NCBI RefSeq assembly: GCF_049647105.1
Contig: NZ_JBARWZ010000044.1
Coordinates: 74,339-138,338, forward strand
DNA length: 64,000 bases
Source of the DNA: Actinophytocola sp049647105
GTDB lineage: Bacteria; Actinomycetota; Actinomycetes; Mycobacteriales; Pseudonocardiaceae
Reading direction: 5' to 3'
Part shown: positions 42,449-51,565 of the stretch, one piece after another
Numbering within the stretch: position 1 is the stretch's first letter
Layout: every line of letters starts with the position of its first letter
The notes under the pieces: generated by a model
Database searches by the model: none
What the model was told of the DNA's origin: nothing
Seen by the model: the letters and a program-made list of their open reading frames with translations, nothing else
Program-made: the position numbers and the translations under genes

Positions 42449-45400
42449 CGAGCGCCGAGTTCGACGGCCGACGCCAGGAGATGGAAGCGGCACTCGCCGA
42501 CGGGAAGGCACGGCTGGCCGAGCTCAGACTCTCCCGGCTCGGCCGGTACTCCGCCGAGGTCGCGTTGAAGCTGTTCCAGGGCCGCGATCCCGAGAACGCA
42601 CTCGACTCGGTACAGAGCCTTCGGGTCGAGCTTGGCCAGATCCAGACCGTCCTGGCGGAAATCTACAACCGAGGTCTCGCCGCCGAACACCAGGAGGCGG
42701 CGCGGAATCCCTTCGGAGACGCTTGGACCACGGTGGCTCGCCGCAGGCTCGCGGGCATCACCGACGCGGAGGCATGGCGAGACGAGTGGCTGGCAACGTG
42801 GTCGGAGGCACTCGCCGCCCTGCGGTTCGAGACCGCGGATGCCATCGCGAAGATCGACAACACCCACGCGGACGTCGCGGACCTCCGCCCGCGCCTGCTG
42901 TCGGTAACGCACGATCTCGAATCGGCGGACTGGCAGAGCGCGGTCGCCGGCGTCGATGGGGTGCTGGGTCTCGGCATCGCGAGGACGGCGTCGGACACGA
43001 GACTGCGAGTCCTCACCTGCCGGATCCTTCGTCGCAGGCTCGACAACCTGGACGCCGCCGAGACCGCGGCCATCGAGGCGATGGGCCGGACCGCACATGC
43101 CGATGCCGAGTTCCACGACCTGGCCGTCGCCGCGGTCGCGGAGATCCGGTTCGACCGGGAGGAATGGGACGGCGTCCGCGAGCTGACCGACGACGCGCTG
43201 GACAGGGATGTCGGCGCCGCGGACCTGTTGATCGTCGCGGGCAGACTGGCCGAGGCGCAAGCGCGGTACTCCGATGCGCGCGACTGCTATGACGCGGTGG
43301 CGCTGCGGTTCGGCCCACCCGCCGGGGCAGGCGCACTGTATGTCGAGACACCGGGCACCCTGCTCTGGCGCCTCGCCCGGCAGATTCGCTGGCTCGATGG
43401 CTTCGGCGCACTGGACCTGATCGACCGGGCGCTGGTCGAGGGCGTGACCGGCAAGGGCGCCGACCCGGAGCGACGGGTGATCCTCGACCGGGCGCGGATC
43501 CTCGACCAGCTGGAGCAACGCACCGAGGCGGCGCGCGCCTACCACGAGGCAGGCGAGCGCTATGCCTGGACCGGCTCGGACCGCGCGCTCGACCTGTTCG
43601 AGCGTGCCGTGCACCTGGACGAGGACAATCCCCTGTTCCGGTGGTCCCTCGGTGAGTCACTGCGGCAGCGGGCGACGGCCCGGGAGTGGGCCATCGACCG
43701 CGACCGGCTCCAGCGCGCGAAGGTCGAGCTGGACAAGGGTTTCGCACTGGCACCGCCCGCGGCACACGACGCATGGGCGTTCGCCTCTCTCGCCCTCGTC
43801 GACGAAGCCCTCGACATCCCCGGTGATCCGGCGCTCCTCTTCGAACGAGCGCTGCTGCGAAGCCCCGGGTACGCCCGTGCGTACGCTCTGCTCGCCGTCG
43901 TGCTGCGCCTTCACGGTTACTACGCCGAGGCAATGACCATCGCGGCCGCCGGTTACTGGCGCGACCCCGACGACGCCTATATCGCGATGATCCACACGTA
44001 CTCACTGCTGGACATGGGCGACATGGACACCGCCCAGCAGGTCGTCGACGAGTCCCGGCGCCACAACGGGTTCGACCTCGAGCTGTCCGTCGCCCAGGCC
44101 AACATCCACCTACGGCGGAGGAAGCCGGCAGCCGCGCTCGAGTCGCTGGAGGAGGCGGACGACGAGCCAGGAACCCGGTTCGAGCGTGCGGTCTGTCACG
44201 CGGCGTTGGGAAACCTCGACGAAGAGCGAAAACTGTACGAGCTGATCCTCGCCGACGCCGACGACACGACGCATCCCAGCCTGCGCGCCTGGGCCGACTA
44301 CCGGCTCGGCTCCCCGGACCTGGCAATCGAGGAACTCTCCCTGATCGATGAGCTGCCGGGTCGACCGGTCACCACGAGTGGCATGGACCTCGCGCAGATG
44401 TTGCTCCTGCGTGAGTCGGCCGATGACGTCGAGGCGGGCCGGGAGCTCCTGCTGTCGTCGATCGAGGCGTCGCGGACCATCGGCAACCTGTCCCATCTCG
44501 CGTCCTACGAACTGCCGTTGCTGATCGAAACCGTGGCGGGCACACCGCGCGAGGCGGCGGTCCGGCACGCCTGCGCCGAGGCGACCGGCGCGTGCGACCG
44601 GCGCATCGAGGCCCTGCGAAACCGGCGAAGGCCCGATGACCGTCCGTCCGTCCGGCTCGCGCTGGCCAGGATGGCCATGACCGAGCACGACCATCGCCGG
44701 GCCGCGGCGCTGTACGTGCCGTTCTGCCAGGACGGGGATCCACCCGAGGTCACCGACCGGCTGAGCGAGCTGGCGGAGCGGTTGATGAGCGACGGCGACG
44801 CGCTGCTCTCCGCTGGTGACCTCGCGGCCGCCCAGGAAGTCTGGGAGTGGTTGCGGGACAAGGTCGTGGCCCTGCTCGGCGACCACCTCGGCGACGGTGT
44901 CCGGACCCGGCTCGCGCTGTGCGACGTCGACGCGGCCAGACCGGGCGCGGCGTCCACGGCCGCCCAGCTTCGGCGGACCGACGAGGGTTCGCTGTCGGAG
45001 GTCGTCCGGAAGTTCACGCGCGACGTGCCATCGCTGTGGACGCACGTCGACGGGTTGGGCGAGGTGTTCGCCGACGAGCCGACGTCATCGCCGGTCGCGG
45101 ACGTGACCCGCAGGCGCGGGCTGTACTCGAAGGTCTACGCCCTCGGCCGCGACGCGGTGCCCGAGTTCGCGATGTCACCCTTCGTCAGCGCGATCGAGGT
45201 CGTGCTCGGCGGCGGGCTCGCGCATCTGACGGCGTCGTCCGAGATCGAGCGGCGCATCCGCGCCCAGTGCGACCGGATGACCGACGAGATGGGCGTCTTG
45301 GTTCCCGGTATCGGGGTCCGGGTTCAGCACGATCTCGGTCCTCACGCCGCGAGCTTTCAGGTCTACGGACGCACCATGGCCACCGTCACCCTGCCCGGTG

Positions 45401-46005
45401 ACCAACCCGACGATCTCACGCCGGTCCTGAGCCGGCTTGAGGATGTGTTGCGGGACAACCTCTTCCGCTGGATCTCGGTCGAGGACCTCGAGTTGTGGAA
45501 CGCAGGCTGGGACGCGTCGTCCTACCATGCCGACGGCGACCAGAGCTGGCTTCCCCAGGACCCCGAGGGGCGGCTCCGGCTCGCCAGGCTGCTTCGGCTG
45601 CTGGTGCGCGAGGGGGTGCCGATCCGCGATCGGGAGACCATCGGGCAGAGCTTCGCCGCCACCGCGACCACCGATCCCTATGAACTGCTGACCGCCGCCC
45701 GCCGCCGTCTGTATCCCTGGATCCTGGGCACCGCCGGTGGCGAGCCGGCGGAACCGGCACCGCTCCCCGGCGATCTCGAGGCACGCGTCGCGGACGGTCT
45801 CGACGGTGACGGGTCCACCTGGGCCATGTCCCGCGCGGGTGCGATCGGGCTGATCGACGATCTGCGGGCATGGCGCACGAGCGCCCTGCCCGATGTCCAG
45901 GTGGCCATTCGCACCGCGTCGCTCGCGATCCGGCCCTATGTCTGGCGGCTCCTGGCGGCGGAACGGCCCCGCGTCTTCGTCGTCGCCAGGGAAGAGCTGC
46001 CATGA
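42445..46005 (+). CDS. TPR protein with C-terminal FlhA/FHIPEP-like domain
   Basis: The 1186-residue protein is mostly helical. Residues about 200-830 contain degenerate TPR-type helix pairs (AEAQARYSDARDCYDAVALRF, RALDLFERAVHLDEDNPLFRW, ARAYALLAVVLRLHGYYAEA). Residues about 900-1186 resemble the soluble C-terminal domain of FlhA/LcrD: IRAQCDRMTDEMGVLVPGIGV, then VYGRTMATVTLPG, then LARLLRLLVREGVPIRDRET and a final RPYVWRLLAAERPRVFVVAREEL. In FlhA the same order appears as xLGFVxPPVRIRDN, GVEVARGE, VLQNLLREGVSIRDL and RPLLARFL...VLSxxEL. The membrane half of FlhA is missing. Starts and stops overlap neighbours as ATGA. The FHIPEP reading comes from memory and needs a profile search. Confidence 0.7.
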   Translation: MTSAEFDGRRQEMEAALADGKARLAELRLSRLGRYSAEVALKLFQGRDPENALDSVQSLRVELGQIQTVLAEIYNRGLAAEHQEAARNPFGDAWTTVARRRLAGITDAEAWRDEWLATWSEALAALRFETADAIAKIDNTHADVADLRPRLLSVTHDLESADWQSAVAGVDGVLGLGIARTASDTRLRVLTCRILRRRLDNLDAAETAAIEAMGRTAHADAEFHDLAVAAVAEIRFDREEWDGVRELTDDALDRDVGAADLLIVAGRLAEAQARYSDARDCYDAVALRFGPPAGAGALYVETPGTLLWRLARQIRWLDGFGALDLIDRALVEGVTGKGADPERRVILDRARILDQLEQRTEAARAYHEAGERYAWTGSDRALDLFERAVHLDEDNPLFRWSLGESLRQRATAREWAIDRDRLQRAKVELDKGFALAPPAAHDAWAFASLALVDEALDIPGDPALLFERALLRSPGYARAYALLAVVLRLHGYYAEAMTIAAAGYWRDPDDAYIAMIHTYSLLDMGDMDTAQQVVDESRRHNGFDLELSVAQANIHLRRRKPAAALESLEEADDEPGTRFERAVCHAALGNLDEERKLYELILADADDTTHPSLRAWADYRLGSPDLAIEELSLIDELPGRPVTTSGMDLAQMLLLRESADDVEAGRELLLSSIEASRTIGNLSHLASYELPLLIETVAGTPREAAVRHACAEATGACDRRIEALRNRRRPDDRPSVRLALARMAMTEHDHRRAAALYVPFCQDGDPPEVTDRLSELAERLMSDGDALLSAGDLAAAQEVWEWLRDKVVALLGDHLGDGVRTRLALCDVDAARPGAASTAAQLRRTDEGSLSEVVRKFTRDVPSLWTHVDGLGEVFADEPTSSPVADVTRRRGLYSKVYALGRDAVPEFAMSPFVSAIEVVLGGGLAHLTASSEIERRIRAQCDRMTDEMGVLVPGIGVRVQHDLGPHAASFQVYGRTMATVTLPGDQPDDLTPVLSRLEDVLRDNLFRWISVEDLELWNAGWDASSYHADGDQSWLPQDPEGRLRLARLLRLLVREGVPIRDRETIGQSFAATATTDPYELLTAARRRLYPWILGTAGGEPAEPAPLPGDLEARVADGLDGDGSTWAMSRAGAIGLIDDLRAWRTSALPDVQVAIRTASLAIRPYVWRLLAAERPRVFVVAREELP

Positions 46006-47447
46006 ACGCTCAACTCTGGAAGTCGCTCGGCGACTTCGTGCGCATTCTCCTGCCGCCCGCCCCGCTCACCGTCCGGGTCACCGTGCCCGACGTCGGCGAG
46101 GACGCGCTCGAGACGGCACGCACGGCACTCCATCAGGCGTTCAGCCTCGTGGTCGAGGAACTCGGCATCGAACGCGACGTCGTCGTGACCATGACCGGCC
46201 GCCACGACGGCGCCGACATCGTCGAGGTCGCAGCGGACGGCAGGCCCGTCGCCATCTTCCCGGCACCTCCCGTGGCCGGCTGGGCCGCCCAGGTGGGCGC
46301 CAGGACGCACAGCGCCCTGCTGCGCCGCGCCAGGGTCCTGCTCGACGACGCGACCGTCGACAAGATCGGCAAGAAGCTCTCCGGCCCGGCTGCCGATCCA
46401 GCGCGGGCCGCGCTTCGCCGCACCCTGGAATACCTTCTGGACAACGGAATCGGTGTCCAGCACCTCGACGGCGAGACCGCCTGGGACGACCAGGGCTGCG
46501 GCTACTCGCCCATCGAGGTCGCCGAGTGCCTGATCAACGACCTGGCCTCACCGGAGCTCGCCGTCACCGTCGCCGAGTCGGCCCTCCGTGATACCCCCGA
46601 CGACCAACGCACCCACCTGGTCGACCTCAGGCTGGCGCTGTACGACGAGCACGGCATCCGGCTCCCCGAGGTGGCCATCGCCTCTCACGACATCGGGCCC
46701 TCCGAGGTGCGTGTCCGCCTCAACGACCTCACGACGCCGGCCCTGCCGCTCACCGCGCCCGCGACCTTGCCAGGCGTCCTGGCCGCCCTCGGTCCCGTCC
46801 TCACCGACCACGCCGCCTGGTTCCTCCGGGCCGACGAGGTGGCGGCCCAACGCACCGAACTCGCTTCCGTCGTCCCCGATCTCGTCCACCTGTCCGAGAC
46901 GCAGGTACCCACCTGGCTCCTGTCCGCCTGTCTCCGCGCGCTGAGCGCCAACTCCGACAGCATCCGCAACCTCCCCCGGATCATCTGGCTCCTGCTCGAT
47001 TCCGATCCGCCTCGCGACGGCATCGACGAAGTCACGCTGTCGAAGTCCGGCACCAGCCCCGTCCCCGACCTCACCTCGATCACGCACGAGCCCGAGTTCC
47101 TCGCCTCCGCGATCCGCAGGCTCATCGCCTACGAAGCCTGGGCAGGCGGCGAAACCCCGGCCGACACTCACCTCTTCGGCCTTCCCGCCGAGTGGGAGGA
47201 CGCCCTCCTCCACGCCACCGACTCCCGCACCGTCGCCAAGACCGAATGGCGGATCGTCCGCGCCCTGTTCGCCTCCCCCGGCTCCTCGCTGATCGTCACC
47301 CACACCCTCGCCGGAGTCGCGCCCATCCGCGGGCTCCTCCGCGCCCTCCCCCACCCGCCGAGGGTCATCGCCTCCCAGGAGCTCCCCCCACACGCTCCCC
47401 TGCCGATCCCAGTCGGCTGGGGAGACAGCAGTTCCGTCAGTATGTGA
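46002..47447 (+). CDS. Soluble FlhA/FHIPEP-like protein, probably two tandem units
   Basis: The 481-residue cytosolic protein closes the CHAT operon. Residues about 210-467 follow the FlhA C-domain order: LYDEHGIRLPEVAIASHD, LTDHAAWFLRADEVAAQ (like the HAAELLGRQEVQ helix), WLLSACLRALSANSDSIRNL (like VLQNLLxExVSIRDL), DTHLFGLPAEWEDALLHA, and SLIVTHTLAGVAPIRGLLRAL leading to RVIASQELPP. Residues about 45-165 look like a shorter copy: ADIVEVAADGRPVAIFP, HSALLRRARVLLDDATVD, and ALRRTLEYLLDNGIGVQHLD. No membrane helix is present. It may bind the TPR/FHIPEP-like partner or act as a docking platform. A hairpin follows 23 bases after the stop codon. Confidence 0.68.
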   Translation: MNAQLWKSLGDFVRILLPPAPLTVRVTVPDVGEDALETARTALHQAFSLVVEELGIERDVVVTMTGRHDGADIVEVAADGRPVAIFPAPPVAGWAAQVGARTHSALLRRARVLLDDATVDKIGKKLSGPAADPARAALRRTLEYLLDNGIGVQHLDGETAWDDQGCGYSPIEVAECLINDLASPELAVTVAESALRDTPDDQRTHLVDLRLALYDEHGIRLPEVAIASHDIGPSEVRVRLNDLTTPALPLTAPATLPGVLAALGPVLTDHAAWFLRADEVAAQRTELASVVPDLVHLSETQVPTWLLSACLRALSANSDSIRNLPRIIWLLLDSDPPRDGIDEVTLSKSGTSPVPDLTSITHEPEFLASAIRRLIAYEAWAGGETPADTHLFGLPAEWEDALLHATDSRTVAKTEWRIVRALFASPGSSLIVTHTLAGVAPIRGLLRALPHPPRVIASQELPPHAPLPIPVGWGDSSSVSM

Positions 47448-47801
47448 GAAGTACACGGCGCCGTCACATCGAGACCGGGGCGCGGTCTCGCGACGTCCGT
47501 TCATGGACGGCGGTTCCGCATCGTGGACCGCGTCAACTGAAACGGTTCTCCGGACGATGGGTAGTCGTCTGACGACTCCACGATGATATCGGCCGTGTAA
47601 AGAGGCCGTTTGCCGCACTGGAAGTAACAGGTCGTACACACACTGTCCGCTGGCAACTGTCGAAAAAATCTTGCCGACGAGTCGGCGCTGGTCGCAGGCC
47701 CAACAGCACTCGTTCGTGGGTTTCGTCACTCTCTGCTTAACGATTCGTCCACGATCTGGCTCTAGAATCCCGCCGCCGGATCCAATAGGGATGGAGAGCT
47801 G
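47448..47801. promoter_or_regulatory. Intergenic region between CHAT operon and A-PCP cluster, with promoter
   Basis: No gene is seen in these 354 bases. The left part carries the hairpin at 47470-47490. The right part has a good -10 box, TAGAAT at 47763-47768, in the AT-rich patch before the A-PCP gene; a matching -35 could be TTAACG about 20 bases upstream, which is a loose spacing. The expected RNA start near 47775 leaves a leader of about 27 bases. Confidence 0.5.
47470..47490 (+). terminator. Hairpin after the CHAT operon
   Basis: CGAGACCG (47470-47477) pairs with CGGTCTCG (47483-47490) across five bases. A second, weaker 5-bp hairpin (CGTCC/GGACG) follows directly. Together they are the likely end of the five-gene transcript. 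Confidence 0.55.
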
Positions 47802-49541
47802 ATGACCGTCGCCACGCACACCGGCGTGGCCCCGAGGGCCGGGGCAGGACTCCTACTCGACGCCGTGGACCGGTGGGCCGAACTGTCGCCGACCGCGACC
47901 GCCGTCACCGCACCAGACGGAGCGCTGACGTTTTCCGAGCTCAGGCTCGAGGTTCGCGCGATGGCGGCAGCACTGCTGGCGGCGGGCGCAGGCCCCGGCG
48001 TCACGGTGGGGCTCGGGTTCGGGCGGTCGAGATCGACCGTTTCCGCACTGCTCGCGGTGTGGCGGGCGGGTGCGACCGCGGTGCCCATCGACGACCGCCA
48101 CCCGGCCGACCGGATCGCCTACATCGTCGCGGACGCGCGACTCCAGCTCCTGCTCGGCGAGCTTCCCGCCACCGTGCCGCATCCCGGCGTTCGGGCGGTC
48201 GACTGGTCGTCCGCGCCCGCCGAGGACCACCACCCGGCGCCGGCACCGGATGACCCCGCCTATTTGGTCTACACCTCCGGTACGACCGGTCGGCCGAAGG
48301 GCGTCGAGGTGGGCTACGGCAACCTCGGCGCGTTCCTCGCGGCCATCTCCACGTTGGGTCTCACCCCGGGCGGCGTCGGCCTGAACCCGCTCTCGCCCGC
48401 GTTCGACGGCTGGTTCTGGTGCACGCTGCTGTACCTGCTGCACGGCCAGGGAGTGGCCATCGTGGACGTCGCGGGCACCGGGACGGCCGACCTCGCGGGC
48501 GCGATCGAGGCGGTGGCACCGCGCACCACCTGCATGAGCCCGTCGATGTACGCGGCGTGCCCCGACGACCTGCCGAGTGTGGAGGTCGTGGTCATCGCCG
48601 GGGAGGCCAGCCCGCCGACGCTGGCGCGCCGCTTCGCGGGCCGCCGCGTGCTCAACGTCTACGGCCCCACCGAGGCCACGATCGCCGCCACGTGGTCCGA
48701 CAGCGAGGCGGGCGATGACGTGACCACGATCGGCCGCGCGATCCCCGGCTACCAGGTGTACGTGCTGAACGCTGACGGGCGGCAGGCGGGCGACGGCGAG
48801 GATGGCGAGCTGTGCGTCGCCGGGCCGGGCGTCGCACTCGGGTACCGCAACCTGCCGGAACTGACCGCGGCCAAGTTCGTGCCGAACCCGTTCGGCGACG
48901 GGCGGCTATATCGAACCGGCGACCGGGTGAGATCGCGCGCGGACGGACAACTGGAGTTCCTCGGCCGGGTCGACGACCAGGTGAAGGTCCGAGGGTTCCG
49001 GGTCGAGCTCGGCGAGATCGAGCGCACGGCCACCGACGCCGACGAGGTCCGCGCCGCGGCGGCGTTCGTGCTCACGAATGGTGACGCGCTCGGGCTCGCG
49101 ATCGTGCCGGAGCCCGGGGTCGACCCGGTCGCGGCCGTCGAGGCGGTCACCGGCCGCTGCCAGCACCTGCTGCCGGACTACATGATGCCGGTCGTTGTCG
49201 ACGCGATGACCGAGATTCCCGTTTCGCAGCAGGGAAAGGCCGACCGCGCCGTGCTCGCGACCCTGGTCGCGGCCGAGCGGCAGGTGACCGGCGTCCCGCC
49301 GAGGACCGACCGTGAGCGGCTCGTGTGCGAGGTGCTGAGCAGCGTCCTTCCCCGCCCCGTGTACGACGTCGACGCCAACTTCTTCGAGTCGGGCGGCCAT
49401 TCGCTGCTCGCGTCCCGTGCGGTCGTCGCGCTGCGCAAGGCCACCGGCCTTCGGCTGTCGATCAAGGACCTGCTCACCCATCCGACGCCGGCCGAGCTCG
49501 CGAAGAAGCTGGACCGGGTCGCGGCGGAGAGCGGTCAGTGA
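47802..49541 (+). CDS. NRPS adenylation-carrier didomain (A-PCP)
   Basis: The 579-residue protein activates one amino acid and loads it on its own carrier. Adenylation motifs are complete: YLVYTSGTTGRPKG (A3), FDGWFW (A4, the Asp that binds the alpha-amino group is kept), NVYGPTEAT (A5), LYRTGDRVR (A7), GRVDDQVKVRGFRVELGEIE (A8) and SQQGKADR (A10 lysine). The carrier Ser is in FFESGGHSLLASR near the end. No condensation or MbtH part is fused. The stand-alone A-PCP followed by thioesterase and P450 is the layout of NikP1 and NovH/BpsD systems, which beta-hydroxylate a bound amino acid. I could not read the substrate code reliably. Confidence 0.88.
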   Translation: MTVATHTGVAPRAGAGLLLDAVDRWAELSPTATAVTAPDGALTFSELRLEVRAMAAALLAAGAGPGVTVGLGFGRSRSTVSALLAVWRAGATAVPIDDRHPADRIAYIVADARLQLLLGELPATVPHPGVRAVDWSSAPAEDHHPAPAPDDPAYLVYTSGTTGRPKGVEVGYGNLGAFLAAISTLGLTPGGVGLNPLSPAFDGWFWCTLLYLLHGQGVAIVDVAGTGTADLAGAIEAVAPRTTCMSPSMYAACPDDLPSVEVVVIAGEASPPTLARRFAGRRVLNVYGPTEATIAATWSDSEAGDDVTTIGRAIPGYQVYVLNADGRQAGDGEDGELCVAGPGVALGYRNLPELTAAKFVPNPFGDGRLYRTGDRVRSRADGQLEFLGRVDDQVKVRGFRVELGEIERTATDADEVRAAAAFVLTNGDALGLAIVPEPGVDPVAAVEAVTGRCQHLLPDYMMPVVVDAMTEIPVSQQGKADRAVLATLVAAERQVTGVPPRTDRERLVCEVLSSVLPRPVYDVDANFFESGGHSLLASRAVVALRKATGLRLSIKDLLTHPTPAELAKKLDRVAAESGQ

Positions 49542-49547
49542 ACCTGA

Positions 49548-49592
49548 GCGGAACTTGCGGAGCGATCCGGCTGACTCAGCGCGGAACTTGCG
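49548..49592 (+). repeat. 12-bp direct repeat in the A-PCP/thioesterase gap
   Basis: GCGGAACTTGCG occurs at 49548-49559 and again at 49581-49592. The second copy leads directly into GAGGG, the ribosome site of the thioesterase gene. Between the A-PCP stop codon and that gene an overlapping 22-codon frame starting GTGAAC is open, and its TGA overlaps the GTG of the thioesterase gene; it may serve translational coupling only. Confidence 0.4.
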
Positions 49593-49602
49593 AGGGTGCG
49601 TT

Positions 49603-50307
49603 GTGAGCTGGCTGATGCCGTTCGCGCCTTCGCGTGCACGGCCGGTGCTGGTGTGCCTTCCGCAGGCCGGTTCCGGCTGCGGGGTGTTCCGCTCGTGGCA
49701 GGACGCGCTCGGTGACACGGCGACGGTGGTCGGCGTGCAGCTCCCCGGCAGGGAGAACAGGTTCGCTGAGCCGCCCCCGGAGTCGTTCGCGCACGCCGTC
49801 GACGAGATCGTCACGGCGCTGGTGAACGCCGTCGGGCGACCGACGGTCCTGTTCGGCCACAGCCTCGGCGGGCTGATCGGCTACGAGGTCGCGCGTGCGC
49901 TGCCCACCCCACCGGACGCGCTGGTGGTCGCCGCGTCGCAGCCCCCGCACCGCAACGGGAAGATCGCGGGCATCGCACTCGACACCGACGAGGACCTCGA
50001 GGCGGCGCTGGCCGCCAAGGAGCTCGACGAGGACCTGCGCGAGCTGGCGTTCACCGTGCTCCGGCAGGACGCCGACATGGCGGCGACGTACGAGTCCCCG
50101 TCGGGCGCGCCGTTGCCCTGCGATCTGCACGCGTGGGGCGGCGAGGCCGACGAGCGCGTACCGGCAGGCGACCTCGACGGGTGGCGTGACTACGCGGGTC
50201 CGGCGTTTCACTCGCGCGTGTTCGCCGGTGGCCACGACTTCTGCTTGGAGAAACCGGAAGCGGCCGCCGCGGTGCGCGCGTTGCTGCCCACATGGCAGGA
50301 GGTCTGA
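49603..50307 (+). CDS. Type II thioesterase
   Basis: The 234-residue alpha/beta hydrolase belongs to the external thioesterases of NRPS/PKS pathways. The nucleophile elbow is LFGHSLGGLIGYEVA, the early block CLPQAGSGCGVFRSW holds the oxyanion region, and the catalytic His is in FAGGHDFCLE. Between A-PCP and P450 genes, it probably releases the hydroxylated amino acid from the carrier, as proposed for NikP2, or removes wrong loads. The GTG start at 49603 has GAGGG at a good distance. It ends one base before the ATG of the P450 gene. Confidence 0.87.
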   Translation: MSWLMPFAPSRARPVLVCLPQAGSGCGVFRSWQDALGDTATVVGVQLPGRENRFAEPPPESFAHAVDEIVTALVNAVGRPTVLFGHSLGGLIGYEVARALPTPPDALVVAASQPPHRNGKIAGIALDTDEDLEAALAAKELDEDLRELAFTVLRQDADMAATYESPSGAPLPCDLHAWGGEADERVPAGDLDGWRDYAGPAFHSRVFAGGHDFCLEKPEAAAAVRALLPTWQEV

Positions 50308-50308
50308 G

Positions 50309-51499
50309 ATGGAGATCGACCTGACGGCTCCCGGTCTGTGGGAACGCAACGAGTTCGGCGAGGTGTTCGCCTGGTTGCGTGCCAACGAACCGGTGTACCG
50401 GCACGAGGAGCGCGACGGCCCTGGCTTCTGGGTGCTGAGCCGTTACGCCGACGTCGTGCACGTCTACGGCGACGACGAGTTGTTCAGCTCGCGCTTCGGC
50501 ATGCGGCTCGACAGCAACGCCGAGGCGGTGGCGGCGGTCGAGGACCGGATGCTGATCGTCACCGACCCACCGGTACACACGCGGATCCGGCAGCTCGTCG
50601 GCGCCGGGCTTGGCCGTGCCGCGATGCCCCGCATCGAGGCGTCCGTCAGCCGGGTGGTGTCCGACGTCGTCGGCGAGGCGGTCGAGCGGGGCGAGCTGGA
50701 CTTCCTCGACGCGGCCAAGAAGATCCCGAACTACGTGGTGTGCGACCTGATGGGGATGCCGCGCGAGCACTGGGAATGGGTCGGCGACACCATGACCGAG
50801 TCGTTCGACGCGGACGGCGATGACAAGGTCGCGGCGGACGGCGAGCTGTTCCTGTTGTTCACCGAGATGCTGATGGACCGTCGCGAGAATCCCGGCGACG
50901 ACTTCATCAGCCTCATCGCACAGGCGCGGCGCACGGACCGGGGTGGCGAGGAACGGCAGCTCACCGACGAGGAGATCATCGTCAACTGCCACGGCGTGCT
51001 CGCGGGTGCGAACGAGACGACCCGTTTCGTGATGTCCTCGGGGCTGCTCGAACTGGCCCGTGAACCGGGACACGTCGACTGGCTGCGCGCCGCGGGCACG
51101 CGCGGCATCACCACCACCGCCGAGGAGATGCTGCGCTGGGCGACACCGGCCGTGCACGTGCTGCGCACGGTCACCAGGGACACGGAGATCGGCGGCGTGC
51201 CGATCGCGGCGGGTGATCGCGTCACCTTGTGGAACCCGTCGGCCAACTTCGACGAGACGGTGTTCACCGACCCGGACCGGTTCCTGCCCGATCGCACACC
51301 GAACAAGCATCTCGCCTTCGGGATCGGACAGCATTTCTGCATCGGTGCGCGGCTGGGCAGGATGGAGCTGGCCGCGTTCCTGCGCGAGGTGCTCACGCGG
51401 GTGGACCGGATCGAGCTGACCGGCGAGCCGAGATACAACTCGTCGAACTTCACGTGGGGCCTGATCGAACTCCCGGTCCGGCTGGTCCCACTTGGCTGA
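50309..51499 (+). CDS. Cytochrome P450, likely carrier-bound amino acid beta-hydroxylase
   Basis: The 396-residue P450 has the I-helix AGANETTR (232-239), the ExxR region in AEEMLRW, and the heme loop FGIGQHFCIGARLGRME (C344). The Asn-Glu-Thr-Thr form of the I-helix and the gene order match P450s such as NikQ and NovI that act on aminoacyl-PCP; this is inference from context. No membrane anchor is present, so it needs soluble ferredoxin partners encoded elsewhere. ATG 50309 lies one base after the thioesterase stop codon, with GGAGG shortly upstream. Confidence 0.88.
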   Translation: MEIDLTAPGLWERNEFGEVFAWLRANEPVYRHEERDGPGFWVLSRYADVVHVYGDDELFSSRFGMRLDSNAEAVAAVEDRMLIVTDPPVHTRIRQLVGAGLGRAAMPRIEASVSRVVSDVVGEAVERGELDFLDAAKKIPNYVVCDLMGMPREHWEWVGDTMTESFDADGDDKVAADGELFLLFTEMLMDRRENPGDDFISLIAQARRTDRGGEERQLTDEEIIVNCHGVLAGANETTRFVMSSGLLELAREPGHVDWLRAAGTRGITTTAEEMLRWATPAVHVLRTVTRDTEIGGVPIAAGDRVTLWNPSANFDETVFTDPDRFLPDRTPNKHLAFGIGQHFCIGARLGRMELAAFLREVLTRVDRIELTGEPRYNSSNFTWGLIELPVRLVPLG

Positions 51500-51565
51500 G
51501 CGGCACAGCTCTGCCTTGCACGTGTTTCGTCCAACCAACAGGTTCGGTCAGTCGGGGGTAAAGAA

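Noticed and set aside
44800..47447. A genuine flagellar or type III secretion FlhA gene
   Set aside because: The FlhA-like parts lack all membrane helices, and no other export or flagellar genes are present. The similarity is restricted to the soluble domain.
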